Assembly (NCBI GenBank): GCA_904386005.1
Contig: CAJFKR010000004.1
Span: 38,001 to 102,000 of the forward strand
DNA: 64,000 nucleotides
Source: Candidatus Flemingiibacterium merdigallinarum
GTDB lineage: Bacteria; Bacillota; Clostridia; Oscillospirales; CAG-272
Reading direction: 5' to 3'
Part shown: positions 10,117 through 20,467 of the stretch, in pieces
How the letters are laid out: the number at the start of each line of letters is the position of its first letter
Numbering within the stretch: position 1 is the stretch's first letter
Notes under the pieces: model-generated
The model's database searches: none
What the model was told of the DNA's origin: nothing
What the model saw: the letters and a program-made list of their open reading frames with translations, nothing else
Translations under genes and position numbers: made by a program

Positions 10117-10394
10117 CGGCAGTTTACATTAAATAATGGTTCATAATGAAGAGATGATGTTTTTTAACCATCTCTTCATTTTTATATAAATTTTCGATTC
10201 AAAATCAAGCTAAAGGTTTACTTTTATATCGCGTGGTAGTATAATAAACTTGCCGTAGGCGTTAAAATAAAAAGATAAATTCTGTCAACTTTGCCTTGAC
10301 ACACCGACCGGTATTCGTTACAATTATTGTGTATGCGGCATATCATGCCCGAATATCGAGCCTGCGCCAACGCGGGCTGAAAGGTTGTGTTAAA

Positions 10395-12518
10395 ATGAAA
10401 ATAAGCTACGATGAAACACGGAAATTGTTCCGCATGGTCTCGAGTGAGATGGAATACGCGTTTGCGGTGAATCAATATGGACGGCTGATTAACCTGTACT
10501 GGGGCGCACCCAACCGCTCGGAGAGCGACTATGATATATTGCTGTCGTATAATCCGGTAATAAAGCCCGGACCGCGCGGAGTTCAGCGCGCCGAATATCC
10601 GTCGCGCGACAGCTTCGACTTTGGCGAGCCTTGCCTGCGCGCCGCGTTCGACGATGGCGCGGAGACGCTGCGGCTGGTCTATTCGAGCCATGTAATCAGC
10701 GGTGGCGAGCTGCGCGTGACACTGCGCGACGAATACTACCCGCTCGAGGTCGAGTTGGTCTATACGACCTGGGGCGACCTGCCGCTTGTGGGCAGGCGCG
10801 CGGTCATAAAAAATACCGGCAGCGAGCCGGTGCGCCTCGATTCGGCTAAGAGCGCGGCATTCTGGCTGCCGTATGGCAGAAGGTGGCGGCTCACGCACTA
10901 CGCGGGCGACTGGGCGTCCGAATATCAAAAGCAGCAGCAGCTTTTGACGCAGTCGAGTCTGCGGCTCGAAACCTCGCAGCTGACCGACGCGGCGGCACAC
11001 CACACGCCCTTCTTCGCGCTCGACGCGGACGGCGGCTCGACCGAGGAGCTGGGCGAGGTCTATTTCGGTATGCTTCACTGGAGCGGAGATTTTCAAATGA
11101 CCTTCGAGACGCAGCACACGCAGCAGCTCGACTGCCTTGGTGTGACCGGCGGCGTCAGCGACTATATGTCGCGACCGGTGCTTTGCGGCGGTGAGAGCTT
11201 TGTGACGCCGTTGTTCACCTGCGGATTTTCGTCGCGCGGTTTCGGACATATGAGCGAAATTTTGTACGACTGGCAGTTCGACTATATTCTGCCGCGCGGG
11301 GACAAGACTGACAAGGGGCACGGCGAGCGCCCGATAATCTGCAACACGTGGTACCCGTATGAGTTCGACATCGACGAAAAGAAGCTGCTCGATTACATAC
11401 CCAAGGTAAAGCGGATCGGCGGCGAGCTGTTTGTCATCGACGACGGCTGGATGAGCGGCAGGACAAATGACCGCGCCGGTCTCGGCGACTGGGTCGCCGA
11501 CCCGAAACGCTTCCCGGGCGGGCTCGGCAAGATCGCCGACGCGGTGCATGACGCCGGACTCCTGTTCGGAATCTGGGTCGAGCCGGAGATGGTCAACCCC
11601 GACAGCGACCTGTACCGCGCGCACCCCGACTGGATTCTGTCCGAGCCGAACCGAAATCCGCTGACCATGCGCAGTCAGTACATACTGGATATGTCGCGCG
11701 AGGATATACGCGACTGGGCGATTGACTGGCTCGACGAGCTTATCGAGTCGGCGAAGCTCGACTATCTGAAATGGGACATGAACCGTCAGGCGAATGAGCT
11801 GGGACTGTACGCGCTCGAGCGCGCGGTCTCGGTCAAATATATGCGGTCGATCGAATATATCTGGCGGCACATAAACGAGAAATACCCCGACCTGCTGCTC
11901 GAAAACTGCGCGGGCGGCGGCGGGCGCGCCGACTTCGGTATGCTCGGCTTCGCCGACCGGATGAACCGCTCAGACAACGCCGACCCTATCGACGTCATGA
12001 CGATACACGAGAATTACTCGACCTTCTTCGTGCCGAAGCTCGCCGGCGGCGCGGGCAACGTCTCGCCGTCGCCGAACGGAATTAACGGTCGGGCAGTGCC
12101 GCTCGAGTTCCGTATCGCGAGCGGAATGACCGGCTCGATGAGCATCGGTATCGATCTGCTGACGGCTGACGACGCGACGCTCGAACGGCTGAAATCGGCG
12201 ATTGCCGAGTTCAAGCTGCACCGGCGCGCATTGCAGAACTCGTATGTATATCGAATCGCGTCGGTATACGACCATTCGTATCAGGTGCTCGAATATCTTG
12301 AGCGGGATAAAAATGAGTTCACGGTATTCGCGTTCGGGCACAACCTGCACCAATGGGACAAGCAGCTGCCGCGCTTCCGTATGCGCGGGCTCGACCCCGA
12401 CGCGGTATACGAATCGGACGGAGTGCGGATGTCGGGCGCGGCGCTTATGAATATCGGCATACAGCTTCGCTTGATGGGCGACTATACGAGCTCGGTCAGC
12501 TTCTGGCACAGGGTCTGA
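10395..12518 (+). CDS. Alpha-galactosidase (GH36)
   Basis: FVIDDGWMSGRTNDRAGLGDW, LKWDMNRQANE nucleophile motif, ENCAGGGGRADFGML. Confidence 0.93.
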   Translation: MKISYDETRKLFRMVSSEMEYAFAVNQYGRLINLYWGAPNRSESDYDILLSYNPVIKPGPRGVQRAEYPSRDSFDFGEPCLRAAFDDGAETLRLVYSSHVISGGELRVTLRDEYYPLEVELVYTTWGDLPLVGRRAVIKNTGSEPVRLDSAKSAAFWLPYGRRWRLTHYAGDWASEYQKQQQLLTQSSLRLETSQLTDAAAHHTPFFALDADGGSTEELGEVYFGMLHWSGDFQMTFETQHTQQLDCLGVTGGVSDYMSRPVLCGGESFVTPLFTCGFSSRGFGHMSEILYDWQFDYILPRGDKTDKGHGERPIICNTWYPYEFDIDEKKLLDYIPKVKRIGGELFVIDDGWMSGRTNDRAGLGDWVADPKRFPGGLGKIADAVHDAGLLFGIWVEPEMVNPDSDLYRAHPDWILSEPNRNPLTMRSQYILDMSREDIRDWAIDWLDELIESAKLDYLKWDMNRQANELGLYALERAVSVKYMRSIEYIWRHINEKYPDLLLENCAGGGGRADFGMLGFADRMNRSDNADPIDVMTIHENYSTFFVPKLAGGAGNVSPSPNGINGRAVPLEFRIASGMTGSMSIGIDLLTADDATLERLKSAIAEFKLHRRALQNSYVYRIASVYDHSYQVLEYLERDKNEFTVFAFGHNLHQWDKQLPRFRMRGLDPDAVYESDGVRMSGAALMNIGIQLRLMGDYTSSVSFWHRV

Positions 12519-12639
12519 AAATGACAGTATGCCGCATAGTCGTGCCGCGGCGACCGATTTGTCCGATTCAGCGCGGTCAATCAATTAAAAACGAAGCACA
12601 GGCTTCAATAAATATATCTGACACAAGGTGGTTATAAAA

Positions 12640-13683
12640 ATGAAAAACGGAAAAATCGGTTATGCCGTGGTAGGTCTCGGCATAGGCAAAGCACACGTCG
12701 ACGCGGCGGCGGCATCGAAAAAATGCGAGCTTGTCGCGGTCTGCGACCTGATACAGGCGAAGCTCGACAAGGTTGTAGAGCGCTATCCGGGCACGCTTAC
12801 CTATCTCGACTTTGACGAGATGCTTAAAAATCCCGAGATCGACGTCGTCAGCATCTGTCTGCCGAGCGCGATGCACGCTGAATTCGCGGTCAGAGCTATG
12901 GAAGCCGGCAAGAACGTGCTCGTCGAAAAGCCGATAGACATCACGGTCGACGCGGCGATGAAGATTGAGGAGGCGCGCGTCCGCACCGGCAAGATCGCCG
13001 GCGTGATTCACCAGAACCGCAACAACGCGGTCATGAAGCCTATCAAGGAGGCGCTCGACTCGGGATGTCTCGGCAAGCTGATCCTCGGCACGTTCGCGGT
13101 CAAGTGGTACCGCGACCAGCACTACTACGAGGGCTGGCACGGCACGTGGGACATGGACGGCGGCGGCTCGCTGATGAATCAGGCCGTACACACGGTCGAC
13201 CTCATGCAGTGGCTGATGGGCGACGTCGAGAGCGTACATTCGACTATGGGAATATACGACCACGACATCGAAACCGAGGATTTGACCGCGTCGATTGTAA
13301 AGTTCAAGAGCGGCGCGACCGCGACCTTTGTCAGCACGACCTGCGCCTACCCGGGTATCAGCACCGACATCCAGCTTTACGGCACGGGCGGCACAATCGA
13401 GGCTGACGCGGACATATTGAAGCGCTGGATTCTGCGCGACTCTGACGACGCGGAGGAAGAGGAGGCAGAGATGCTCGAAAAGTACGGCGGAGGCAATCGC
13501 GCCGCCGAGAAGAACGACCCGATGCTTGTCACCGGACACGCGTCCATGGTCGAGAATATGCTCGACGCCGTCATCAATCACACCGACCCGCAGATTCTGC
13601 CGCTCGAGGCTATCAAGAGCGTGCGCATAGTCAACGCGGTATACGAGTCGGCGCGCACCGGCAAGACGATATATTTTGACTGA
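12640..13683 (+). CDS. Gfo/Idh/MocA family oxidoreductase
   Basis: GYAVVGLGIGKAHVDAA Rossmann motif; VLVEKPIDITVDAA; GGGSLMNQAVHTVDLMQWL. Confidence 0.9.
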   Translation: MKNGKIGYAVVGLGIGKAHVDAAAASKKCELVAVCDLIQAKLDKVVERYPGTLTYLDFDEMLKNPEIDVVSICLPSAMHAEFAVRAMEAGKNVLVEKPIDITVDAAMKIEEARVRTGKIAGVIHQNRNNAVMKPIKEALDSGCLGKLILGTFAVKWYRDQHYYEGWHGTWDMDGGGSLMNQAVHTVDLMQWLMGDVESVHSTMGIYDHDIETEDLTASIVKFKSGATATFVSTTCAYPGISTDIQLYGTGGTIEADADILKRWILRDSDDAEEEEAEMLEKYGGGNRAAEKNDPMLVTGHASMVENMLDAVINHTDPQILPLEAIKSVRIVNAVYESARTGKTIYFD

Positions 13684-13808
13684 TATCCGCCCGCGCGACA
13701 GACGAATTCAATTGCATGGCGCGATTCGGGCTGATATACAGTCGAAGCAAATGCGAAGCTAATCGTACAGCCATTTTGGCTGTGATAACAGAAAAGAGGT
13801 AATTTGAA

Positions 13809-14567
13809 ATGATAAAAACACTTGGTGTACAGCTGTTCACAATCCGCTCGGCTATGACCGACGAGGACAGCATCAGAAGCAGCTTTTTAAAGCTAAAGGA
13901 GCTCGGCTACGAGGAGGGACAGACGGCGGGATTCTTTGTCGGCGCGCCCAAATTCGCCGAGATCGCGAAGGAGACCGGACTGAAGATCTGCGGCACGCAC
14001 TGCGGCTTCGGCGAGCTCATCGCCGACCCCGACCGCGCTATGGAGGAGCACGACCTGCTGGGTACTAAAAACATCGGTATCGGCGGTATGCCGGGCGAGG
14101 CGCGCGAGAGTCTGGACGCGCTCTATCGCTTCGTCGAACAGTTCAACGAGTTCGCGGCGAAGGTCAACAAGTACGGCTTCAAGTTCACCTACCACAACCA
14201 CAGCTTTGAGTTCGCGCGTCTCGGCGGCAAGCGGATAATCGACGTGCTGGTCGACGGTCTTGACCCGAAGACCACGTCGTTCGTGCTCGACACCTACTGG
14301 GTACAGCACGGCGGCGGAGATGTAATCTGGTGGATGAACAAGCTCGCCGGACGCATTGACATTCTGCACCTCAAGGACATGGCTATGGCTGACAAGCAGT
14401 ACATAACCGAAATCGGTCAGGGAAATATCAACTTTGACGGAATCATTGCGACGGCAGAGAAGATCGGCGTAAAGCACTATGTCGTCGAGCAGGACACCTG
14501 CCCGGGCGATCCGTTTGACAGTCTCAAGATAAGCTACGAATACATCAAGTCGAAATACATGGCGTAA
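13809..14567 (+). CDS. Sugar phosphate isomerase/epimerase (xylose isomerase-like TIM barrel)
   Basis: LGVQLFTIRSAMTDE..., FTYHNHSFEFARLGGK, FVLDTYWVQHGGGD. Confidence 0.88.
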   Translation: MIKTLGVQLFTIRSAMTDEDSIRSSFLKLKELGYEEGQTAGFFVGAPKFAEIAKETGLKICGTHCGFGELIADPDRAMEEHDLLGTKNIGIGGMPGEARESLDALYRFVEQFNEFAAKVNKYGFKFTYHNHSFEFARLGGKRIIDVLVDGLDPKTTSFVLDTYWVQHGGGDVIWWMNKLAGRIDILHLKDMAMADKQYITEIGQGNINFDGIIATAEKIGVKHYVVEQDTCPGDPFDSLKISYEYIKSKYMA

Positions 14568-14585
14568 GGTCCGCGCCGAGACGAG

Positions 14586-15695
14586 GTGAACAGCATGAGC
14601 GCAATTGTCAGATATACCGAGACGATGTCGCCGAAGGAGCGTGTGCGCCGGACATTCGAGTTCGATAAGACCGACCGTGTGACGATCGGTTATGAGGCAA
14701 ATGGAGCGGTACATATGCGGCTTTCACAGGCGCTCGGCATTCCCGACGGCAACCTCGAGCTGGTATACCGCGCGCTCGGTGTCGATTACCGCGGAGTGAA
14801 TCCGGCGTATACCGGACCACAGCTGTTCACCGCCCCCAAGGGACGGCAGGTCGACCCGCTCGAGGGTTTCATCATGCGCTGGGTGCCGAACGAGAACGGC
14901 GGCTACTGGGATTTCTGCGACTTCCCGCTAAAGGACGCTGACGACGAAGATTTCGACAATTTCCCGATACCGAATCCCGACGACTTTGACTATGCCGGCG
15001 CGGCCGAATACGCCGCGTCGGTCGGTCGCGAATACGCGCTGTACGTCGGAAATCCGGGCGTGCCGGATATAATCAACTCAAACGGTCGAATTATGGGTAT
15101 GGAGGATGTGCTCTGCCACCTGATGCTCGGCGACGAAGCCGCGCTGTCGCTGATTCAGCGCCGCAGCGATTTCTTCCTCGCGCGCATGGAGCGGACGATC
15201 GAAGCCTGCCGAGACTACATCGATTTTGTATGGCTCGGCGAGGATCTCGGCACGCAGATTGCGCCGATGATCAGCCTGGAGCTGTACCGCAAAGAGATAA
15301 AGCCGCTGCACAAGCTGTTTGTCGACCTCGCTAAGAGTTATGATCTGCCGGTGCTCTTTCACACCTGCGGCAGCTCGAGCTGGGTATACGAGGACTTCAT
15401 TGAGCTGGGCGTGCGCGGCGTCGACACGCTCCAGCCCGAAGCGCACAACATGAGCCCCGAATATCTCGTCTCGCGTTTCGGCGGCAGGCTGAACTTTCGC
15501 GGCTGCATATCGACCGCCGGACCGCTCGCTTACGGCACGCCTGAGGACACCGAGAGGGTCTGCCGCGAGACGCTCGAGACGATGATGCCTACCCGCGGCT
15601 ATCACTTCGCGCCGACTCACGCGATACAGGACAACACTCCGGTCGAGAACATCATCGCGATGTACAACGCCGCGCACAAATACGGAAGATATTGA
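14586..15695 (+). CDS. Uroporphyrinogen decarboxylase (UroD/MtaA-like) family protein
   Basis: MSPKERVRRTFEFDKTDRVTIGYEANGA N-terminus; PVLFHTCGSSSWVYEDFIELGVRGVDTLQPEAHNM; start may be ATG 14595. Confidence 0.8.
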   Translation: MNSMSAIVRYTETMSPKERVRRTFEFDKTDRVTIGYEANGAVHMRLSQALGIPDGNLELVYRALGVDYRGVNPAYTGPQLFTAPKGRQVDPLEGFIMRWVPNENGGYWDFCDFPLKDADDEDFDNFPIPNPDDFDYAGAAEYAASVGREYALYVGNPGVPDIINSNGRIMGMEDVLCHLMLGDEAALSLIQRRSDFFLARMERTIEACRDYIDFVWLGEDLGTQIAPMISLELYRKEIKPLHKLFVDLAKSYDLPVLFHTCGSSSWVYEDFIELGVRGVDTLQPEAHNMSPEYLVSRFGGRLNFRGCISTAGPLAYGTPEDTERVCRETLETMMPTRGYHFAPTHAIQDNTPVENIIAMYNAAHKYGRY

Positions 15696-15848
15696 GGCTT
15701 GCGGTGGCTTTGAGCTTGCTGGCGTTGGTGCGGTTTATGCGGGCTTTGAGTTAGGAGTTGCGGAACACATAAATTGCCGCAGGCAATTTTTGTGATTCAA
15801 TATATTTGATTTACGGATTGATATTATATAGTGAAAGCAGGTGAGAAT

Positions 15849-17042
15849 GTGATTTATCTGAATGGGCAGGGGATTGACAAATACAGGATATATACGACCG
15901 AAGAAATTCCGGTCGACATATTGAATTCGCTCGAATATCTGCGCGGCAGAATTGAGGATTTGACCGGACACAGGCTGACGATTTCGTCGGAACGCGGTGA
16001 GCTGAATATTGAGGCGCGGATTGCTGACCTCGCGCCCGAATACGCCGAGTGCGGATTCGATGGCGGCGACCTGATATTTGCCGGCGGGCATTATCTGTCA
16101 GCCGCTGAGCTTGTGCGCTCGTTTGCCGACTCGCTGCGCGACGGCGACTACGACGCCGCGTTTACGCTGTCATACAGCTACGACAAGCAGCCGCTGTATT
16201 CGACGCGCTATCCCGAGATGAAGCTGGTCTGGGACGACGAATTCGACTATACCGGAGACCTGTACGACCGCAGAAAGTGGGTGCAGCGTCCGCAGATGCG
16301 CGCGAAGGATGTCGTCAACGGCACAGGCGAGCGCAATGTCGTCGTGCGCGACGGCAAGCTCGTGCTGCGCTCCTGGAGCGAGGACGGCGACAAGCCTTAT
16401 TCGACGAATATGTCAATGACGACCTACGACTCGCTCAATTACAGCTACGGCTATCTTGAAATGCGTGCGAAGGTGCCGTTCGGAAAAGGCTGCTGGCCAT
16501 CGTTCTGGATGATCTCGAAGCCCGAGTATTCGGACCAGGTATACAACACCGAGATCGACATTTTCGAGGTGTTCGCGTCGCCCGACTCACTCTGGCCGAA
16601 CATACACAAGTGGTTCCACGACGGCAGCGGCTACCACTCGCAGCTGGGCGGCGACCGCAAGTGTCCGTATGTGTTCGGTCACACCGCGGGGCTGTCGGAC
16701 GAATGGCACACCTACGGCTTTTTCTGGGACGAGACGCGGATGATATTTTCGGTCGACGGTCAGGATTACTGCACGTTCGACATTACCGAGACCGGCGATT
16801 TCGGCGACAGGCCGGGCATGGGCGGATTTCATGTGCCCTGCTATGTGATACTGAACAATTTCATCTTCACTCCGCTCGCGCACTGGAAGCCGAACGGCGA
16901 CGCGTCGCTCGTCGACGAGCGGACGGTCTATCCGGTCACCTACACAATCGACTACATCCGGCTCTATCAGGGCGAGAACGGAATACTGCACAAGCCGAGC
17001 GAGCGGGCGGGATATGTGCCGCCGGTCGTCGTCGGCGAGTGA
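15849..17042 (+). CDS. Glycoside hydrolase family 16 protein
   Basis: WDDEFDYTGDLYDRRKW, EIDIFEVFASP (ExDxxE catalytic motif), HTYGFFWDETRMIFSVDG; GTG 15849 in frame with AGGTGAG upstream (ORF track starts at 15831). Confidence 0.85.
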   Translation: MIYLNGQGIDKYRIYTTEEIPVDILNSLEYLRGRIEDLTGHRLTISSERGELNIEARIADLAPEYAECGFDGGDLIFAGGHYLSAAELVRSFADSLRDGDYDAAFTLSYSYDKQPLYSTRYPEMKLVWDDEFDYTGDLYDRRKWVQRPQMRAKDVVNGTGERNVVVRDGKLVLRSWSEDGDKPYSTNMSMTTYDSLNYSYGYLEMRAKVPFGKGCWPSFWMISKPEYSDQVYNTEIDIFEVFASPDSLWPNIHKWFHDGSGYHSQLGGDRKCPYVFGHTAGLSDEWHTYGFFWDETRMIFSVDGQDYCTFDITETGDFGDRPGMGGFHVPCYVILNNFIFTPLAHWKPNGDASLVDERTVYPVTYTIDYIRLYQGENGILHKPSERAGYVPPVVVGE

Positions 17043-17124
17043 CGGCAGCTTGTGGTCGACAAATAACTCGATTTCGGGTTTGTGAATGGATGACGTATAC
17101 AACCACACGATATTACGCATAACA

Positions 17125-17152
17125 ACAAGCCGGAGCGAACGCTCCGGCTTGT
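17125..17152. terminator. Intrinsic terminator between convergent genes
   Basis: ACAAGCCGGAGC GAAC GCTCCGGCTTGT, 12-bp arms. Confidence 0.75.
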
Positions 17153-17205
17153 ATTTGTATTCGCGATGTGTGCCGCGACCGCCGCGCAAATATACGGCAG
17201 GCGCG

Positions 17206-17313
17206 ACTTTAGTGTCTGATATGACAGATGTAGCTTTAACGTCCGATATGACAGATGTAGCTTTAGTGTCCGATATTACAGCCGTGGCTATAATATCAGA
17301 TGCGGCAGGCGAG
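17206..17313. repeat. 27-bp tandem repeat, about 4 degenerating copies
   Basis: CTTTAGTGTCYGATATGACAGATGTAG units starting at 17207, 17234 and 17261, then a diverged copy. Confidence 0.8.
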
Positions 17314-18351
17314 ACCGTGTCCCTCTTCCTCGGACTTGAACAGCAGGTCGATGACCTTCATAACGCGCAGTGCCTGCGCCGGTTTTACAATCAGCTCAGC
17401 TTCACCGTCCAGCACGCCGAGGATGTTCTTGTAATAGTCGCTCCAGTCGGACGAAACGTCGGGCAGCGGCAGCTCTGTAAGCGAGGTCTTGGGTCTCGGC
17501 ACCATAGTGCGTGTCGGTCCGGCTTCGGTGTAGACAATCTCGTCGTCCCACGCCATCTCGGCGTTGGTGTTCAGCTTGACCATCTTGCCCTTGCAGCTCC
17601 AGTCCTCGATTATAGCCGTGCCGTCGGTGCAGGACATATGCCAGCGCGGCAGATTTATAAAGCAGTTGGTCGACATTTCGAGCAGCGCGGACACGCCGTT
17701 CTCGAAGCGGAGCATCAGCTTGATGTTGTCGTCGACGTCGCTGCCGAACAGCTTTAAAAGGTGCGCGTTGACCGATACGACCGGCGAGTCGATCAGGTTC
17801 ATCATCTGGTCGATGAGGTGTACGCCCCAGTCGAGCAGCATTCCGCCGCCGTTGACCTTATGGTTGCGCCAGCCGTGCATCGAGCCGCGCGAGCCCTGAA
17901 CCCGGCTTTCGATGAAATAGGGCTTGCCGATGACGCCGCTCGCGACTATCTCCTTGATTATACAATAGTCGCGGTCCCAGCGGCGGTTCTGGTGGATCGA
18001 GAAGAGCTTGCCATTCATCTCGGACGCGGCGATGATCTCCTCGAGCTCGGCTGAATTCAGTGTGACCGGCTTCTCGCAGATCACGTTCTTGCCGGCGTTG
18101 AGGCAGGCTATAGCCAGATCCTTGTGGAAGTTGTTCGGTGTGGCGATTGTGACAAGGTCGACCTCCTTATCCGCGAGTAGCTCGTCGAGCGACGAATATG
18201 GATACAGCCCTTTCTCCTCGGCCGATTTGAGTGCCTCCGGACGTATGTCGTAGGCTCCTTTTGTATTGAGCTCGGGCAGGCGCGACTTGATATTGCTGTA
18301 GTGCCAGCCGCCCATTCCGCCGAATCCGATAAGTGCCCATGTATGCTGCAT
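17296..18351 (-). CDS. Gfo/Idh/MocA family oxidoreductase
   Basis: WALIGFGGMGGWHYSNI, VICEKPVTLNSAELEEII, HQNRRWDRDYCII; ATG 18351 with AAGGAG. Confidence 0.9.
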   Translation of the reverse strand: MQHTWALIGFGGMGGWHYSNIKSRLPELNTKGAYDIRPEALKSAEEKGLYPYSSLDELLADKEVDLVTIATPNNFHKDLAIACLNAGKNVICEKPVTLNSAELEEIIAASEMNGKLFSIHQNRRWDRDYCIIKEIVASGVIGKPYFIESRVQGSRGSMHGWRNHKVNGGGMLLDWGVHLIDQMMNLIDSPVVSVNAHLLKLFGSDVDDNIKLMLRFENGVSALLEMSTNCFINLPRWHMSCTDGTAIIEDWSCKGKMVKLNTNAEMAWDDEIVYTEAGPTRTMVPRPKTSLTELPLPDVSSDWSDYYKNILGVLDGEAELIVKPAQALRVMKVIDLLFKSEEEGHGLACRI

Positions 18352-18654
18352 ATTGACAACTCCTTTCATATATCCTGCCGCCGGACACATCCGGCGGGAA
18401 TTCGATTATCCGCTGCTGTCTATGCGGCGCGGTAATATGTCAAACAGTAATGAACCACACGGCAATACATTACATAGTAATACATTACACAGTAATGTTC
18501 ACACAGTCATTATAGCACCAAATCCCGATGATTTCCAGTCAATATTTCGGTTTGAATGGACAGATTTTGTGTTCTTGCGAATTTTGATATCTCCGAGGAC
18601 GTTTTGTTTTTGACTATTCAGTATATTATATGATACATCATTTCATGCGGTCGG

Positions 18655-20130
18655 TCATTCGAGCTCGCGGAAAAAGCTGTTGACCTTTTCCAGCTCGGCT
18701 TCGATTGCGGCGCGTTTTGATTCCATTGTAGACACGAGCGTGCGGTCGTTTTTCTTGAACATCTGCGCAAAGATGCCGTCGCGTATCTGCTCGCACCAGA
18801 AGGTGTCGCCAAGGTCGTAGGTGCGGTTTTTTAGTATCAGGTCGAACATCTCAGCCGAGTCGTCGTCGCGCGAATATTTCGCCTTGATCGTCATCTCGTA
18901 ATAAGCCGGAATCACATTCTGGTACGAATACGAGCACATCGCCTCGATGACCGCTCCGGCGACTTCGGTGTCGGCGTTCGTGATCGGTACGATGCAGACC
19001 TGCGCTCCGCCCTCGACGCGCGAGTAGTAGTCGGTCTGGCTCTCGTCCCACTTCGGATAGGGAAGCACGCCGAAGTCGTCGACCATGTCACGCAGCTGCC
19101 CGACCGAGTAAAGCGTATGCGCGGCGAAGAGTGAGTGACCCTCCTGAAATTGGCGCAGCGTCTCATAATATGTGTTGCTGTCGTTGGTGTTGACATACCA
19201 GATATTGGTATCCCAAATCAGCTCGTAGATTCGGTCAAAAACATCGGCGAAGTGCGTGTCGGCGGGAATCGAAAAATACGGATAGCCGTCGTCGTCCTTT
19301 TTGATCGACTGCTCGCCGGCGGCAATCCAGAAGCAGGGAAGTATCTGCTTCGGCGCAGAGACAAAGCCGTACATATCGTCCTCGTCCTGAATCGAGTTGC
19401 CGTTCAGGTCGGATGTGACCGCTTTCGCCAGATCGGCGAACTTGTCGTAGGTCCATTCGCCGCTTCGAACGAGGTCATACGGATTCTCGAGCGAGTAGTC
19501 GGAAATCAGCCGCGAGTTGAACGCGATGAGGTGCGTGTAGTCGAGCGCGGTCATCGATATGTCGCCGAACAGGAAGTAGAGCCGTCCGCCTACCCGCATC
19601 GCGTCGTTGATCTGCCGCGTCCAGTAAGGCTTTTCGGTGTCGATATACGGAATTTCGTTCATATCGTATATGGTGTTTTGCAGAGCGAGTTGCAACGCGT
19701 AGCGGTCGGTCATCATACAGAAGTCGTAGGTGCAATCGCCGGCGGCAACCTCCTTGATGATGTTGTCGCGAAGGACGCCCGACGTGCCGTTTGGGAATAT
19801 CTCCTCGTCAATGCTTACGTTAAAGCGTTCCTCTATCGTCTGCTCGCGCGACCAGAGCGCGTCGTTGTAGACCTCGCCGTTCTGCTCGTCGGTTGTGAGG
19901 TCACCGTTGTAGTGTGTGTTGTCGGGCGTGCCGATGAGGATTTCGGTCCCGTCGAAGTTCAGAGCGGGGACGCTGTCGCTGCCGTCGTCGACTGTCGTTT
20001 CAGCCGCGGTCGACGTCGTCACGTCGTCAGTGACGACGTCCGCATCGGACATATCGCCGCAGGCTGAAATCGAGAACGATAATGACAATATGAGCAGGGC
20101 TGTGAGCTGTCGGTGGCTTTTTTGTGACAT
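18655..20130 (-). CDS. Extracellular solute-binding lipoprotein (paralog 2)
   Basis: Lipobox SFSISACGDM; shares blocks with paralogs 1 and 3 (IDTEKPYWTRQI, NPYDLVRSGEWTYDKFADLA). Confidence 0.75.
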   Translation of the reverse strand: MSQKSHRQLTALLILSLSFSISACGDMSDADVVTDDVTTSTAAETTVDDGSDSVPALNFDGTEILIGTPDNTHYNGDLTTDEQNGEVYNDALWSREQTIEERFNVSIDEEIFPNGTSGVLRDNIIKEVAAGDCTYDFCMMTDRYALQLALQNTIYDMNEIPYIDTEKPYWTRQINDAMRVGGRLYFLFGDISMTALDYTHLIAFNSRLISDYSLENPYDLVRSGEWTYDKFADLAKAVTSDLNGNSIQDEDDMYGFVSAPKQILPCFWIAAGEQSIKKDDDGYPYFSIPADTHFADVFDRIYELIWDTNIWYVNTNDSNTYYETLRQFQEGHSLFAAHTLYSVGQLRDMVDDFGVLPYPKWDESQTDYYSRVEGGAQVCIVPITNADTEVAGAVIEAMCSYSYQNVIPAYYEMTIKAKYSRDDDSAEMFDLILKNRTYDLGDTFWCEQIRDGIFAQMFKKNDRTLVSTMESKRAAIEAELEKVNSFFRELE

Positions 20131-20234
20131 GATTTTACATTCCTTTCAGACACGACTGCGTAAGGTCGCTTATTATAAATAGATTATACCAAACTGCAAC
20201 TGATATGTCAATACAATTATAAAAAATATTAAAA

Positions 20235-20267
20235 AATGCACCACATGGATATACCATGTGGTGCATT
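20235..20267 (-). terminator. Intrinsic terminator of the SPFH/RHH operon
   Basis: AATGCACCACATGG..CCATGTGGTGCATT, 14-bp arms, T-tract on the minus strand. Confidence 0.85.
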
Positions 20268-20271
20268 TTGT

Positions 20272-20466
20272 CTACAGCTTGAAATCGGGCGGCTTATCGA
20301 TTTCATCCGAGACATATTTTCCGCTCTTCTTGTGCTGTTTTACACATTCGGTCAGGATATACTCGATCTGACCGTTGACCGAGCGGAAATCCTCCTCCGC
20401 CCACGCCGCGAGCTCATTGTACAGCTTCTCGGACAGGCGCAGTGGTATCTGCTTCTTCTCCGGCAT
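20272..20466 (-). CDS. Small Arc/CopG-type ribbon-helix-helix protein
   Basis: KKQIPLRLSEKLYNELAAWAEEDFRSVNGQIEYILTECVKQHKK. Confidence 0.75.
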   Translation of the reverse strand: MPEKKQIPLRLSEKLYNELAAWAEEDFRSVNGQIEYILTECVKQHKKSGKYVSDEIDKPPDFKL

Positions 20467-20467
20467 A

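Noticed and set aside
10224-11870. 548-aa minus-strand ORF antisense to the GH36 gene
   Set aside because: Same codon-bias shadow; the plus strand has clear GH36 catalytic motifs.
12577-13581. 334-aa minus-strand ORF antisense to an oxidoreductase
   Set aside because: Codon-bias artefact; the plus strand encodes a clear Rossmann-fold oxidoreductase.
17206-17313. CRISPR array
   Set aside because: Repeats are contiguous 27-bp units without unique spacers and no cas genes are present.
17086-17757. 223-aa plus-strand ORF with SDMTDVAL repeats
   Set aside because: Mostly antisense to the oxidoreductase; the repeat is better explained as an intergenic minisatellite, though translation cannot be excluded.
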